A stretch of 53,930 nucleotides of DNA from Domibacillus mangrovi (GCF_001906925.1 NZ_MRWQ01000015.1:1-53930); one strand, 5' to 3'. Positions 1 to 8,738 are shown, counted from the stretch's first letter. Notes: generated by a model not told the origin, from the letters alone. Numbers and translations are program-made.

Positions 1-1092
1 CCAATGTGTTCAATTCCTTTTCGGTGTAGATTCATAGCACCAATACGGTCATCGTTTGATTGGTATTGGCAATTTTTACACTTGAATAGGTGTAGTTTTT
101 TATTGCGATTTGCTTTCTCAATATGTCCACACTTAGGGCAAGTTTGAGATGTATATTTTGGGTCTACGACAATTACTTTTTGTCCGTTCAATTCAGCTTT
201 ATATTCAAGCATTTGACGGAATTGGTAGAAAGCCCAAGACACAGAAACATAACGATTTTTTACTCGTACTTTTTCAGTCGCAGAACGAACACCTGTTAAA
301 TCTTCTAAAACAAACATCGTACCTCTAGGGTATTGATCAACGAGTGCCTTTGTAATCTGATGGTTCACATCCGTTACATAACGGTTTTCTCTTGAACCCA
401 TTTGTTTTAGTTTCTTACGAGCAGACGGTGTTTGTCGCCTTTGCAACTGCTTACGAATCACTTTAAATACGCCACGTTTATGTTTTACAAGATTTCCGCT
501 GTAGAAAGTGGTTTTCCCTTGACTGTCATAAGCAGTCGCAAGAAAGTTAATACCTAAATCAATACCAACGATATTGTTTACATTGGCTAAATCTAACGAT
601 TGGTACTCTTTTGTCATCGGGATATGCAAGAACCATTTTTTGTGCTTATGCACCAATTTAGCCGTGCCAAATTTCCAAGTACCATTAAAATATTTCGTCA
701 TAGCCTTACGCTCATAATGTAGTTTCAGACGACCATCAAGTGTATTTACACTAAATTGATGTTTAGTGAGCGAATAATCCCGATTCCAAACAAGGTCATA
801 TTCAAAACGTTTAAATGCAATTAAAGTCCATTCGTGGTGATTAGATTTAGCTGACTTGTATCTTGCAATTACGGTTTTCATAACGGATTGAGCCATTTGA
901 CTTTTCAACCCAAATTGATGTCGCAAGTCAGAATAATACAAGTCATTTAATTTTGCTTGACTGATTTTTGGTTTCAAAAATAAGGTTTGATAACCAATTA
1001 CAAGCTTTACGATAAGTATTCATTGTTATATGTAGACTTTCAGCTTGTTCTTTAGAAACGTAGAGTTGTATTTTCGCCGTTATAGTAGGCAT
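1..1092 (-). pseudogene. tnpB: IS200/IS605-family TnpB (OrfB) RNA-guided nuclease, frameshifted and cut by the window edge
   Basis: Read on the minus strand from an ATG at 1092 behind the ribosome-binding site AAAGGTGG. The N-terminus (ITAKIQLYVSKEQAESL) and the rest match the TnpB family. RuvC-like acidic positions are visible as GIDLGINF, VLEDLTG and DDRIGAMN, with a CPKC...CxxC zinc ribbon just before the last one. The frame breaks after about 45 codons, in a run of five A (plus-strand T at 965-969). Removing one base restores IFETKISQAKLND. Downstream of the break the protein is intact to the window edge, so the C-terminus and any omega RNA lie outside. Either a real single-base inactivation or a homopolymer sequencing error. 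No tnpA is visible. Confidence 0.85.
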
Positions 1093-1108
1093 TATATTCA
1101 CCACCTTT

Positions 1109-1138
1109 CACTAATTATAGTATAGCGTAATTTTAGTG
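1109..1138. repeat. Imperfect hairpin upstream of tnpB, candidate left-end hairpin of the IS605-type element
   Basis: CACTAA-TTA at 1109-1117 pairs with TAATTTTAGTG at 1128-1138, leaving a two-base bulge. It lies about 17 bp before the tnpB start. IS200/IS605 elements carry imperfect subterminal hairpins at their ends, which makes this a candidate left end. The cleavage site cannot be defined from one copy. Confidence 0.4.
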
Positions 1139-1295
1139 AGAATGGGAAATTCAAACACAGAAAGGAGTAGGTGAGGTGGGGGTATCCTTGCCGAATAAAG
1201 ATGAAATTTTCGAAAAAAGAAGGGATATGTACACCATGATGAAGTGCGTTGAATAAGGTATGAGAGAAGTGAAAAATTATAGGGAGGCTTTTATC

Positions 1296-1586
1296 TTGGA
1301 CGATCATCATGTACATCCTGAAGACGAGTTTGAATTGCCAGCCCAACAGGATTATCCGGATTATGGGGGCTTTGATGAGTACGCAATCGAAGTACAGCAA
1401 CCGTATCATCAACCGAGACCGCCTTATCCACACCACCCGTATCCATATCCATACCCGAGACCAAGACCGCCGTATTCACCGTACTTTCCATTCTTCCCTT
1501 ATCCGCCGTACTATCCATATTATCCGAGATATAGAGATGATCGACATGATCATGATGGAAGAAACGGACATTGGAATCACGATTAA
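1296..1586 (+). CDS. Small Pro/Tyr-rich protein, spore-coat-like
   Basis: A 96-residue protein. An acidic N-terminal third (DDHHVHPEDEFELP) is followed by a tract of PYP, PYY and RPP repeats and an Asp/His-rich tail ending GRNGHWNHD. I chose the TTG at 1296 because AGGGAGG lies 8 bases before it (1281-1287); the longer frame from the ATG at 1260 has no such site. Low-complexity Pro/Tyr-rich proteins of this kind are often coat or exosporium-associated in Bacillaceae, but no named family is recognised. Single gene followed at once by a strong terminator. The function is inference from composition only. Confidence 0.6.
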   Translation: MDDHHVHPEDEFELPAQQDYPDYGGFDEYAIEVQQPYHQPRPPYPHHPYPYPYPRPRPPYSPYFPFFPYPPYYPYYPRYRDDRHDHDGRNGHWNHD

Positions 1587-1604
1587 TGAATAATAGCTGT
1601 AATG

Positions 1605-1637
1605 AAAGGACTGCCGGTATTTTCTAGGCAGTCCTTT
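1605..1637 (+). terminator. Intrinsic terminator after the Pro/Tyr-rich gene
   Basis: A perfect 11-bp stem, AAAGGACTGCC (1605-1615) with GGCAGTCCTTT (1627-1637), with an 11-base loop, starting about 19 bases after the stop codon. Confidence 0.85.
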
Positions 1638-1721
1638 GTGCATGCGAGAGAATCCCCGCTACAATAAGTAAAGTATTGATATAATTATGATTAACTTATA
1701 GCAAAAAAGGAGGCTGTTTAA

Positions 1722-2714
1722 ATGAGTGAACAATTTAACGCATTAATGGTTGATAAAACGGAAAATGATTTTTCGGTTAACGTCAAAAAATTGACAGTAG
1801 ATGATTTGCCACATGCGGAGGTTCTCATTAAAGTGGCGTATTCCGGTGTTAATTACAAAGATGGACTAGCCAGCATACCAAATGGAAAAATCGTTCAATC
1901 GTATCCAATGGTTCCAGGAATTGACCTAGCGGGCGTCGTTGTCTCATCGGAAGATCCCCGTTTTCGTAAAGGCGATGAAGTGATTGCGACAAGCTATGAA
2001 ATCGGCGTATCTCATTTTGGGGGATATAGTGAATATGCTCGAATCCCTGCTGATTGGATTGTCCCTTTGCCAAAAGGGCTTTCGTTAAAAGAAGCCATGA
2101 TTTTTGGTACAGCCGGGTTTACAGCGGCTTTATCTGTGCAGCGGCTAGAAGATAACGGACTATCACCTGATAAAGGAAAGGTGCTTGTGACGGGTGCAAC
2201 GGGAGGGGTAGGCAGTCTCGCCGTATCGATGTTAGCAGGGCGGGGCTATGACGTTGTAGCAAGTACGGGGAAAAAAGAGGAAAAAGAGTATTTGTTCAAA
2301 CTCGGAGCAAAAGAAATCATCTCCCGCGATGACGTGTATAACGGACAGGTGAAAGCGTTGGATAAAAAACAATGGGCGGGTGCAGTTGATCCCGTTGGCG
2401 GTGATACGTTAGCGGCTATTTTAAGCAAAATAAGTGATCAAGGGTCTGTTGCTGTGAGCGGGTTAACAGGTGGAACGAGTGTCCCAACGAGTGTCTTTCC
2501 GTTTATTCTGCGCGGTGTGAATTTACTCGGAATTGATTCCGTGCATTGCAGAATGGAAACACGGCAGGCAATTTGGAGCCGTTTGGCGACAGATTTAAAA
2601 CCGGATGATCTTTCAACATTTGTTTATAAAGAAGTTTCACTTAAAGAGTTGCCTGACTTGTTTCCGACTATTTTAAAAGGCAAAATGCGGGGCCGGGTTA
2701 TTGTTCAATTATAA
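1722..2714 (+). CDS. yhfP: YhdH/YhfP-family NAD(P)H quinone oxidoreductase (medium-chain reductase)
   Basis: 330 residues, the usual length for the YhdH/YhfP (AcuI-like) group of zinc-free medium-chain dehydrogenase/reductases. The N-terminal GroES-like half contains SGVNYKDGLA and MVPGIDLAGVV; the Rossmann half carries the nucleotide loop VTGATGGVGSLA near residue 160, and PVGGDTLA follows. There are no zinc-ligand cysteines. Family members reduce quinones or acrylyl-CoA-type enoyl compounds with NADPH. The start ATG sits 8 bases after AAGGAGG (1707-1713). Monocistronic, with a terminator just downstream. The physiological substrate cannot be told from sequence. Confidence 0.85.
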   Translation: MSEQFNALMVDKTENDFSVNVKKLTVDDLPHAEVLIKVAYSGVNYKDGLASIPNGKIVQSYPMVPGIDLAGVVVSSEDPRFRKGDEVIATSYEIGVSHFGGYSEYARIPADWIVPLPKGLSLKEAMIFGTAGFTAALSVQRLEDNGLSPDKGKVLVTGATGGVGSLAVSMLAGRGYDVVASTGKKEEKEYLFKLGAKEIISRDDVYNGQVKALDKKQWAGAVDPVGGDTLAAILSKISDQGSVAVSGLTGGTSVPTSVFPFILRGVNLLGIDSVHCRMETRQAIWSRLATDLKPDDLSTFVYKEVSLKELPDLFPTILKGKMRGRVIVQL

Positions 2715-2728
2715 AAAGTTTCGCTTAT

Positions 2729-2776
2729 AAAGAGTTGTCCGGGTCATGTATTCTTTGACTTTTCGGACGGCTCTTT
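2729..2776 (+). terminator. Intrinsic terminator after the yhfP-like gene
   Basis: A 13-position stem, AAAGAGTTGTCCG (2729-2741) with CGGACGGCTCTTT (2764-2776), two G-U wobbles, followed by a T run. Confidence 0.75.
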
Positions 2777-2791
2777 TTACGTGAAAAACAG

Positions 2792-2832
2792 TTGATTATT
2801 TTCAAATTGAATATTATTATCAAAAATGATAA
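2792..2832 (+). promoter_or_regulatory. Promoter with overlapping palindromic operator for the HTH gene
   Basis: A possible sigma-A promoter has TTGATT at 2792-2797 and TATTAT at 2814-2819 (16-bp spacer). The perfect palindrome TTATCA-AAAA-TGATAA (2817-2832) overlaps the -10 and ends about 14 bp before the ribosome-binding site of the regulator at 2859. The arrangement suggests autorepression; this is inferred. Confidence 0.5.
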
Positions 2833-2858
2833 CATAGGGAAACGAAGAGGTGGTTTGG

Positions 2859-3383
2859 ATGAAACATTCGAAGATGAAACTGATTTTACATCCGGTGCGG
2901 ATGAAGATTATTCAGTCACTTGTAAATGGCCGGAAATTAACCGTCCAGCAATTAACAGAACGGATAAAAGATATTCCACAGGCGACGCTTTACCGGCATA
3001 TGAACACACTGCTTGAAGCGGAATTCATTGAAGTTGTGCAGGAAAATCAAATTCGGGGAACGGTGGAAAAAGTATTTGCGTTAAAAGAGCAAAAGCCTGA
3101 GACACAAGAAGAATTTTTGAATTGGTCGAAAGAAGAACATATCGAATTGTTCTTTATGTTCACGACACAGCTTCTTGGATTGTATGAAAACTATTTGAAT
3201 AAGGGCAATGTGGACTTAGTGAAAGACGGAGTGGGATACAGAATCGCAAATCTGCATGTGACGGATGAAGAATACGTGGAACTCGTTCAAAAAATGGGTG
3301 CACTCATTGGGGAAGCCTCATTAAATGAACCATCTTCTGAGCGAAAAGTGAAAAATTTGGCCACGATTATTATTCCAGAATAG
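2859..3383 (+). CDS. ArsR-like winged-helix transcriptional regulator
   Basis: 174 residues. Residues 1-75 form a winged helix of the ArsR/HTH_20 type: HPVRMKIIQSLVNGRKLTVQQL, then the recognition-helix region ATLYRHMNTLLEAEFIE. A helical C-terminal domain of unknown ligand follows (NWSKEEHIELFFMFTTQLLG). There are no metal-binding cysteines. The start ATG at 2859 is 5 bases after GAGGTGG; an upstream GTG in frame is less well placed. The gene precedes an alpha/beta hydrolase by 11 bases, so the two are probably one operon and the regulator probably controls it through the palindrome at 2817-2832. Confidence 0.75.
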   Translation: MKHSKMKLILHPVRMKIIQSLVNGRKLTVQQLTERIKDIPQATLYRHMNTLLEAEFIEVVQENQIRGTVEKVFALKEQKPETQEEFLNWSKEEHIELFFMFTTQLLGLYENYLNKGNVDLVKDGVGYRIANLHVTDEEYVELVQKMGALIGEASLNEPSSERKVKNLATIIIPE

Positions 3384-3394
3384 GAGGTTTTCAT

Positions 3395-4354
3395 ATGATT
3401 GAAAAAGAGATTTTGATCCATCCATTGATTTCCGGCACACTTGCCCTTCCAGACGATAAAGATACGTATCCGGCTGTTCTTTTGCTGGCAGGATCGGGCC
3501 CGATTGACCGTGACGGGAATGACCGAAAAGGTAAATATCAAACGAATTTATATAAAGAACTTGCCCATTTTATGACGGGGTTAGGGTTTGTAACATTGCG
3601 GTATGATAAACACGGCACCGGCAAACGGAATGGTAATTGGATGGAAGCGGGGTTGTCTGATTTAGCGACTGATGCGAAGACAGCCATGCTATTTTTGCGT
3701 GAACACCCGAATGTTGATCCGGAAAAAGTGATTGTATGCGGTCATAGTGAAGGAACGATTTTAGCGACAATACTTGCTGAAACGATGAATCCGTCCGGCT
3801 GTATGTTTCTTTCCGGCGGTGTGGATAATTTAATGGAAGCACTTCACCATCAGCGCCAGTTCGCCTATAAAGAATTGTTTGCAAAGCCCGGGTTGAAAGG
3901 CTGGATTAACCGGACATTAAAAATAGACGTGAGAAATGAAAAGCAGTATGCGAAATTGTTAGAGAAAATGAAGCGGTCAGACCGTGACACGATTAAAATT
4001 CAGTTGTTTTTTAGACAGCCTGCAAAATGGTTTCGAGAACATGATGCCTACGATACGAGGCGCGCATTGAAAAACGTCACGTGTCCAGTGTTTGCCATGC
4101 ATGGCGATAAAGATCCGCTTTTAGAAAGTCACGTATTACAGGAACTTGACCGTCTTGTACAGGGAAAAAGCCAATACTATATTATTTCCAACATGGAACA
4201 TGGCCTGCGTGTTCAAACTGAGCCGCGAAGCATTTTAAGCATGAAAAAAATGTTCAAAGACATACTAAATCGACCTCTGCATGAAGAGGGACTTAAGACA
4301 ATCGAGACATGGCTCATCGATCATATTAAAACAGATCCTTCACAAAAAGGATAA
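3395..4354 (+). CDS. Alpha/beta hydrolase (serine hydrolase)
   Basis: 319 residues. The fold is marked by the oxyanion strand LLLAGSGPIDRDGN (about residue 30), RYDKHGTGKRNG near 70, the nucleophile elbow VCGHSEGT with Ser118, an acid in HGDKDPLLES and the catalytic His in SNMEHGLR. A helical cap sits between about residues 140 and 220. There is no signal peptide, so it is cytoplasmic. Translation starts 7 bases after TAGGAGG, which overlaps the stop of the regulator gene, so it is co-transcribed with it. Substrate unknown; probably an esterase or acyl-ester hydrolase. Confidence 0.8.
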   Translation: MIEKEILIHPLISGTLALPDDKDTYPAVLLLAGSGPIDRDGNDRKGKYQTNLYKELAHFMTGLGFVTLRYDKHGTGKRNGNWMEAGLSDLATDAKTAMLFLREHPNVDPEKVIVCGHSEGTILATILAETMNPSGCMFLSGGVDNLMEALHHQRQFAYKELFAKPGLKGWINRTLKIDVRNEKQYAKLLEKMKRSDRDTIKIQLFFRQPAKWFREHDAYDTRRALKNVTCPVFAMHGDKDPLLESHVLQELDRLVQGKSQYYIISNMEHGLRVQTEPRSILSMKKMFKDILNRPLHEEGLKTIETWLIDHIKTDPSQKG

Positions 4355-4364
4355 GACAGTATAA

Positions 4365-4396
4365 AAAGATGGAGAAGTCATCCATTCTCCATCTTT
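4365..4396. terminator. Bidirectional-looking terminator between the hydrolase and tlp
   Basis: A perfect 12-bp stem, AAAGATGGAGAA (4365-4376) with TTCTCCATCTTT (4385-4396), between two convergent genes. Confidence 0.7.
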
Positions 4397-4429
4397 CATA
4401 GAACTCAAATTTACGGTGAAAAGTGTAGA

Positions 4430-4672
4430 TTACTTATTTCCAGAATAGCCGTTTTTCCGAGCAGCCGCTTCATCTTCAATTTCATTGCGCATACTTGCAA
4501 TGCTTTCTTTGCGGCGTTCGTTTTTCGCTTTAATGGCTGCCTGTTCTTTCCCCTCAGCAAACACCATTGTTTCTTCAGCCGCTTCGATATTTCCAATCGT
4601 GTTTTGCACCATGTCCCGAAGTTTTTCTACGTTATCTGACCGATCATCCGGTTTTGGGTTTTTATGCGTCAT
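4430..4672 (-). CDS. tlp: Small acid-soluble spore protein Tlp
   Basis: 80 residues. The central block (SDNVEKLRDMVQNTIGNIEA, then AEETM and NERRKESIASMRNEI) and the tail ARKNGYSGN match Tlp of Bacillus, a small protein made in the forespore and packed in the spore core. Highly charged and helical, with no membrane segment. I start at the ATG at 4672, 7 bases after GAAGGAGG on the minus strand, rather than at the upstream ATG that would add 16 unmatched residues. It shows that the host sporulates. Monocistronic and convergent with the hydrolase; expression by sigma-G is family knowledge, and no such promoter was verified here. Confidence 0.9.
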   Translation of the reverse strand: MTHKNPKPDDRSDNVEKLRDMVQNTIGNIEAAEETMVFAEGKEQAAIKAKNERRKESIASMRNEIEDEAAARKNGYSGNK

Positions 4673-4861
4673 TGATGTACCTCCTTCTTTTTTTAAGACA
4701 ACAAGTGATAACTTCTCCATTTAAAATAATCTTATTCGTTCCTTTTTTTAAAAGAGACGGGAACAGTGCAACTCTCGTTTCTTCAGCCATATAATCGCTT
4801 ATGGTTGCGCTCATAACGTGCGTGCATTAAAGTAAAAGCAATACATATTGGAGGAAAATTG

Positions 4862-5320
4862 ATGCAATTATTGGAGTATGCGCTTGTGTTTATTGCGGCA
4901 GCGATTCCTTGGATGGAGATTGCGCTTGTTATTCCAGTCGGGATTGTGCGTGGCTTGTCGCCATACTGGGTTATGTTTCTCGGGTTCACAGGCAATATGT
5001 TAACGGTGCTTATGCTTATTTTCGGCTATAAGAAAGTGGAAGAATGGGTAAAGAATAAGCTTCAAAAAACCGGAAAAACCCAGTTGAAGCAGACGGAACG
5101 GGCACGAGCCATTATGAATAAATATGGTCTGCCGGGACTGGCGCTGCTCGGACCGATTTTTATCGGTACGCACATCGCCGCCTTTATTGGCCTTTCGTTC
5201 GGAGTGGATAAAAAATGGACAATACTATGGCTGACGATTAGTATCGGCCTCTGGACACTTATTTTCGGTATTGGGACAATGCTTGGGTTTGACTTTTTCT
5301 TAAAACAAACAGAAGGATGA
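4862..5320 (+). CDS. Small multidrug export-type membrane protein (COG2426)
   Basis: 152 residues with about four hydrophobic helices and the conserved start EYALVFIAAAIPWMEIALVIPVGIV; a charged middle (KVEEWVKNKLQK) and a second pair of helices (GLALLGPIFIGTHIAAFIGL) follow. This matches the family annotated as putative small multi-drug export proteins, whose transport role is unproven. The ATG at 4862 is 7 bases after GGAGG; a TTG one codon upstream is less likely. The stop overlaps the next gene region, so it is the first gene of a three-gene operon (to 7283). Confidence 0.75.
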   Translation: MQLLEYALVFIAAAIPWMEIALVIPVGIVRGLSPYWVMFLGFTGNMLTVLMLIFGYKKVEEWVKNKLQKTGKTQLKQTERARAIMNKYGLPGLALLGPIFIGTHIAAFIGLSFGVDKKWTILWLTISIGLWTLIFGIGTMLGFDFFLKQTEG

Positions 5321-5325
5321 TGAAC

Positions 5326-6054
5326 ATGTTAAAGTTGCTTACATCTCATGTGTCTGTGCGCAAATATAAAAATGAACCGATCTCAGATGAAACACTTCAC
5401 GATTTAATTGAAGCAGCACAACACGCGGCTACATCCCATTTTGTGCAAGCGTATTCGATTGTGGACGTGACGGATCTGGACAAACGGGAGAGACTTGCAG
5501 AGCTTTCAAGAAATCCGATTCAAATGTTAGGAGCAGCACGTGCGCTCGTTTTTTGTGCGGACTTAAAACGACTTGATTATGCGGTGAAAAAACATGGGAA
5601 AACCATTGAAGCAGACACGACAGAAAATTTTATGGTATCGATCATTGATACGGCGCTTCTTGCCCAAAATTTCGTCATCGCAGCGGAGTCAAAAGGCTAT
5701 GGCATTTGCTATATTGGCGGTGTGCGAAACAATCCAGAGCCGATCAGTGAACTGCTAGGGTTGCCTGATTATGTTATTCCATTATTCGGTTTAACACTCG
5801 GGGTACCGGATGAAGCAAACGAAGTGAAACCGCGTCTTCCAGTTGAAGCGGTTTTACATACAAATGAATATAATGAAACGAAATACGATGGGATTTTGTC
5901 AGAGTACGACGATGTCATTCGCGCTTATTATGCGAATCGTTCAACGAACAATAAGTCAGGGGGCTGGACAGAAGGCATGGCGGATTACTTATCTAAACCG
6001 CGCCGCGCACACATGATGGACTTTGTGAAATCAAAAGGCTTTTTGCAAAAGTGA
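5326..6054 (+). CDS. NfrA-type NADPH-dependent FMN reductase / nitroreductase
   Basis: About 242 residues. The N-terminal FMN motif VRKYKNEPISDETLHDLIEAA and the glycine-rich GYGICYIGGVRNNPE region are typical of NfrA/NfsA-group flavin reductases, as is a conserved C-terminal tail (SGGWTEGMADYLSKP). These cytoplasmic homodimers use NADPH to reduce FMN, nitroaromatics and quinones. Three in-frame ATGs lie at 5317, 5320 and 5326; the last is 9 bases after GAAGGA and is my choice. The first overlaps the upstream stop as ATGA. Translation is coupled to the upstream membrane protein. Confidence 0.85.
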   Translation: MLKLLTSHVSVRKYKNEPISDETLHDLIEAAQHAATSHFVQAYSIVDVTDLDKRERLAELSRNPIQMLGAARALVFCADLKRLDYAVKKHGKTIEADTTENFMVSIIDTALLAQNFVIAAESKGYGICYIGGVRNNPEPISELLGLPDYVIPLFGLTLGVPDEANEVKPRLPVEAVLHTNEYNETKYDGILSEYDDVIRAYYANRSTNNKSGGWTEGMADYLSKPRRAHMMDFVKSKGFLQK

Positions 6055-6068
6055 CCGGAGGAATGAAG

Positions 6069-7283
6069 ATGAATAAACAAATTCAGCAGTGGATTGATAT
6101 GGTGCAAGATAAATTTGGTTTAGGGTCCTTTACCCGCTATACAACGACAACAACGTATGAGAAAAATGATATAAACGAGACAGATTATACACTTACGATG
6201 GAATGGCTGCCGCCTGGTTTTGAAGACCAGACGGAAGAAGACTTAAATCCGGAAGGCACGGCGGTGGTTGAAATCGATGTAAGAACAGGTCGGCTTAAAA
6301 CGGCGATTTTTTCCGGTGGAAAAGCGCCGCAGCGTGGTCTTGCTTTTTTAACGGGTGATAAAGAAGAAGTGATTCGCTGGATTGAGCAGGAGACGGGCTG
6401 GACGTACGGCGAACAGTTTATTGATGCTGAATCGACGCACACCTTTTCATTTCAAACAGCGTACAAAGGTACTCCCCTTTCTCCAGAAGGATTCATTCAT
6501 GTGTCGCTTGATGGGGAGAAAAAACTCACGTTTTACTCCAAACAAGGCTGTGTATCAAAACAGGTGAAGGAAGAAGAATTCACATTGACACTCGGAAATA
6601 TGGAAACAATCGCTTATACCCGTTTAACGTTTTGTGAGGTGCCGTCAAAAGAGGAAGAAAAATGGCTGCCCGTATACATGATTGACGAACAATTTATTTC
6701 AAATACAACGGGTGAACCGATTGAAGATGACAGAATGGTGCTCGAATGGAAAACGAAGAAGAACATGAAAGTAAAACGAAAACTTATTCAATTTGCGCCT
6801 GCACCGATTGATACAGAGACCATTTTTCACTTACCGGCTCATCCGGACACAAAACAGATCACAAAAAAAGGACGCAGCAAAGTGATCGAGAATAGTGTAC
6901 GGTTCCTTCAAAGCTATTCGCCGAAAGAAAGCGGACAATGGGTACTGACGGATATGAAGCGGACAAACGGAATGATCGAAGTGGGGCTCATGAACAAAAC
7001 AGACATAACGGTTGTTCCACGGACATGGAAGCTCTTTTTCAATAAAGACTCATATGATGTTATCCACTATCAGGATAATAATTGGATGCATGATCAATTT
7101 GCGGAGTATGAAAAAGCAGAAAAAGCATCCATGTCAAAAGAAGAAGCGTTTAAAAAAATCAAACCTTATTTACAATTGAAACCGGTGTATGTATACGATG
7201 GTGAAACGTATCGATTATGTGGACAAATTGATTGCCGATCGGCCATTCATGCGGCAAGCGGAGAGGTTATTCACTTCGATTGA
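6069..7283 (+). CDS. YcdB/YcdC-repeat protein
   Basis: 404 residues with no signal peptide or membrane helix. It contains repeated beta-strand units with the pattern PVYMIDEQFISNTTGEPI and PVYVYDGETYRLCGQID, seen in YcdB/YcdC-type domains of Bacillus. The start ATG at 6069 lies 7 bases after GGAGG (6057-6061), and the upstream reductase stop is at 6054, so the three genes from 4862 form one operon. Family function unknown. The sharing of a transcript with a flavin reductase and an exporter-like protein gives no firm clue. Confidence 0.65.
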   Translation: MNKQIQQWIDMVQDKFGLGSFTRYTTTTTYEKNDINETDYTLTMEWLPPGFEDQTEEDLNPEGTAVVEIDVRTGRLKTAIFSGGKAPQRGLAFLTGDKEEVIRWIEQETGWTYGEQFIDAESTHTFSFQTAYKGTPLSPEGFIHVSLDGEKKLTFYSKQGCVSKQVKEEEFTLTLGNMETIAYTRLTFCEVPSKEEEKWLPVYMIDEQFISNTTGEPIEDDRMVLEWKTKKNMKVKRKLIQFAPAPIDTETIFHLPAHPDTKQITKKGRSKVIENSVRFLQSYSPKESGQWVLTDMKRTNGMIEVGLMNKTDITVVPRTWKLFFNKDSYDVIHYQDNNWMHDQFAEYEKAEKASMSKEEAFKKIKPYLQLKPVYVYDGETYRLCGQIDCRSAIHAASGEVIHFD

Positions 7284-7301
7284 TGAATGATCATTTTGTA
7301 T

Positions 7302-7328
7302 AGCCGCTCAAAAAAGCGCTTGTTTTTT
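7302..7328 (+). terminator. Probable terminator of the 4862-7283 operon
   Basis: AGCCGCT (7302-7308) pairs with AGCGCT (7315-7320) with one bulged C, followed by TGTTTTTT. Confidence 0.5.
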
Positions 7329-7364
7329 CAAAATAGCCCGTCTATAGTTAATGGGTAAAAACAA

Positions 7365-7376
7365 CTGTAAAGACAG
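7365..7376 (+). promoter_or_regulatory. Inverted repeat CTGT-AAAG-ACAG before niaP, candidate repressor site
   Basis: A 4-4-4 inverted repeat partly overlaps the niaP ribosome-binding site (AGGAG, 7375-7379). Niacin transport genes in Firmicutes are commonly repressed by NiaR, whose sites contain TGT/ACA half-sites. The assignment to NiaR is inference and the repeat is short. Confidence 0.35.
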
Positions 7377-7387
7377 GAGTAAACAAG

Positions 7388-8587
7388 ATGGCAGAAAAGA
7401 CTATTTCACAGAAGAAGCTGCTCGGCGTGGCAGGTCTCGGCTGGATGTTTGATGCGATGGATGTCGGGATGCTGTCGTTTGTTATTGCAGCATTGAAAGC
7501 AGACTGGGATTTAACACCGCAGCAAATGGGCTGGATCGGCAGTGTGAATTCGATTGGGATGGCGGTCGGTGCGCTTGTGTTCGGGGTATTCGCGGACCGC
7601 GTTGGCCGGAAAAATATATTCATCATTACGTTGCTCATGTTTTCACTCGCGAGCGGCTTGTCCGCCCTTACGACGACGCTTGCTGCTTTTTTAATTTTAC
7701 GTTTTTTTGTCGGAATGGGGCTTGGAGGCGAGCTGCCAGTGGCGTCAACGCTCGTATCGGAAAGTGTGTCAGCGAAAGACCGCGGGAGAGTGGTCGTGTT
7801 GCTTGAAAGTTTTTGGGCATTTGGTTGGCTGCTGGCAGCGGTTATTTCTTATTTCGTCATACCAACATATGGATGGCAAGCAGCACTTGTCATCGGGGCT
7901 GTGCCGGCATTTTATGCGTTGTATTTGCGGTTAAAGCTGCCGGATTCGCCAGCATTTTCACCGGCTAAAGCAGAAAAACGGACCATTGGCCAAAATATGC
8001 GCGACGTCTGGTCGAAAAAGTATTCGCGTTCGACGCTCGTTTTATGGGTCGTCTGGTTTACGGTCGTATTTTCCTATTATGGAATGTTTCTTTGGCTGCC
8101 AAGTGTCATGGTTATAAAAGGGTTCAGCATGATTCAAAGCTTTGAATATGTGCTCATCATGACGTTGGCGCAGCTGCCAGGTTATTTTAGCGCTGCCTGG
8201 CTTATTGAACGGGCTGGACGAAAGTTTGTTTTAGTGACGTATTTGCTCGGAACGGCCGCTTCAGCACTCGTGTTTGGAAATGCGGAGTCGACGTCGATTT
8301 TGATCGTGTCAGGGATGTTATTGTCCTTCTTTAACCTTGGTGCATGGGGTGCGCTATATGCGTACACGCCGGAGCAATATCCGGCGGTCATTCGCGGGAC
8401 AGGCACAGGAATGGCGGCGGCAGTTGGCCGAATCGGTGGAATTTTAGGTCCGCTTCTCGTTGGATCACTCGTTGCGTCCGGCCAGTCGATCGGCTTTATT
8501 TTCGGCTTATTTTGCGCCAGTATTGTCATCGGTGTCATCGTACTCGCAACACTTGGGCGGGAAACGAAACAAGTGGAACTGGAGTAG
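7388..8587 (+). CDS. niaP: NiaP-type nicotinate permease (MFS)
   Basis: 399 residues with about 12 membrane segments. The start KKLLGVAGLGWMFDAMDVGM, the loop GVFADRVGRKN, GMGLGGELPVASTLVSES, the mid-protein SYYGMFLWLPSVM and the end RETKQVELE match Bacillus NiaP (YceI), which imports nicotinate for NAD synthesis through the salvage route. It belongs to the aromatic-acid/niacin subgroup of the major facilitator superfamily. The ATG is 8 bases after AGGAG. Monocistronic with its own downstream hairpin. Regulation by NiaR is likely from the family; see the repeat at 7365. Confidence 0.85.
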   Translation: MAEKTISQKKLLGVAGLGWMFDAMDVGMLSFVIAALKADWDLTPQQMGWIGSVNSIGMAVGALVFGVFADRVGRKNIFIITLLMFSLASGLSALTTTLAAFLILRFFVGMGLGGELPVASTLVSESVSAKDRGRVVVLLESFWAFGWLLAAVISYFVIPTYGWQAALVIGAVPAFYALYLRLKLPDSPAFSPAKAEKRTIGQNMRDVWSKKYSRSTLVLWVVWFTVVFSYYGMFLWLPSVMVIKGFSMIQSFEYVLIMTLAQLPGYFSAAWLIERAGRKFVLVTYLLGTAASALVFGNAESTSILIVSGMLLSFFNLGAWGALYAYTPEQYPAVIRGTGTGMAAAVGRIGGILGPLLVGSLVASGQSIGFIFGLFCASIVIGVIVLATLGRETKQVELE

Positions 8588-8635
8588 AATGTAAAGAAGC
8601 TGAGTAAACAAACCGTACGTAAACGAAATACATCG

Positions 8636-8666
8636 ACAGCCACTTCGCTTTCAGCGGGGTGGTTGT
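8636..8666 (+). terminator. Hairpin after niaP, probable terminator
   Basis: ACAGCCACTTCGCT (8636-8649) pairs with AGCGGGGTGGTTGT (8653-8666) with one or two mismatches and a three-base loop, then TTAATTT. The T run is weak. Confidence 0.55.
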
Positions 8667-8738
8667 TAATTTAAATGGAACAATGTCGGGGAAAGAAGTA
8701 CAATGACCGTAAGAAAAAGGAAGAAAGAAGGCGGTAGT

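Noticed and set aside
8182-8643. 153-codon minus-strand open frame opposite niaP
   Set aside because: It lies antisense to a clear transporter gene, has no ribosome-binding site and no recognisable domain.
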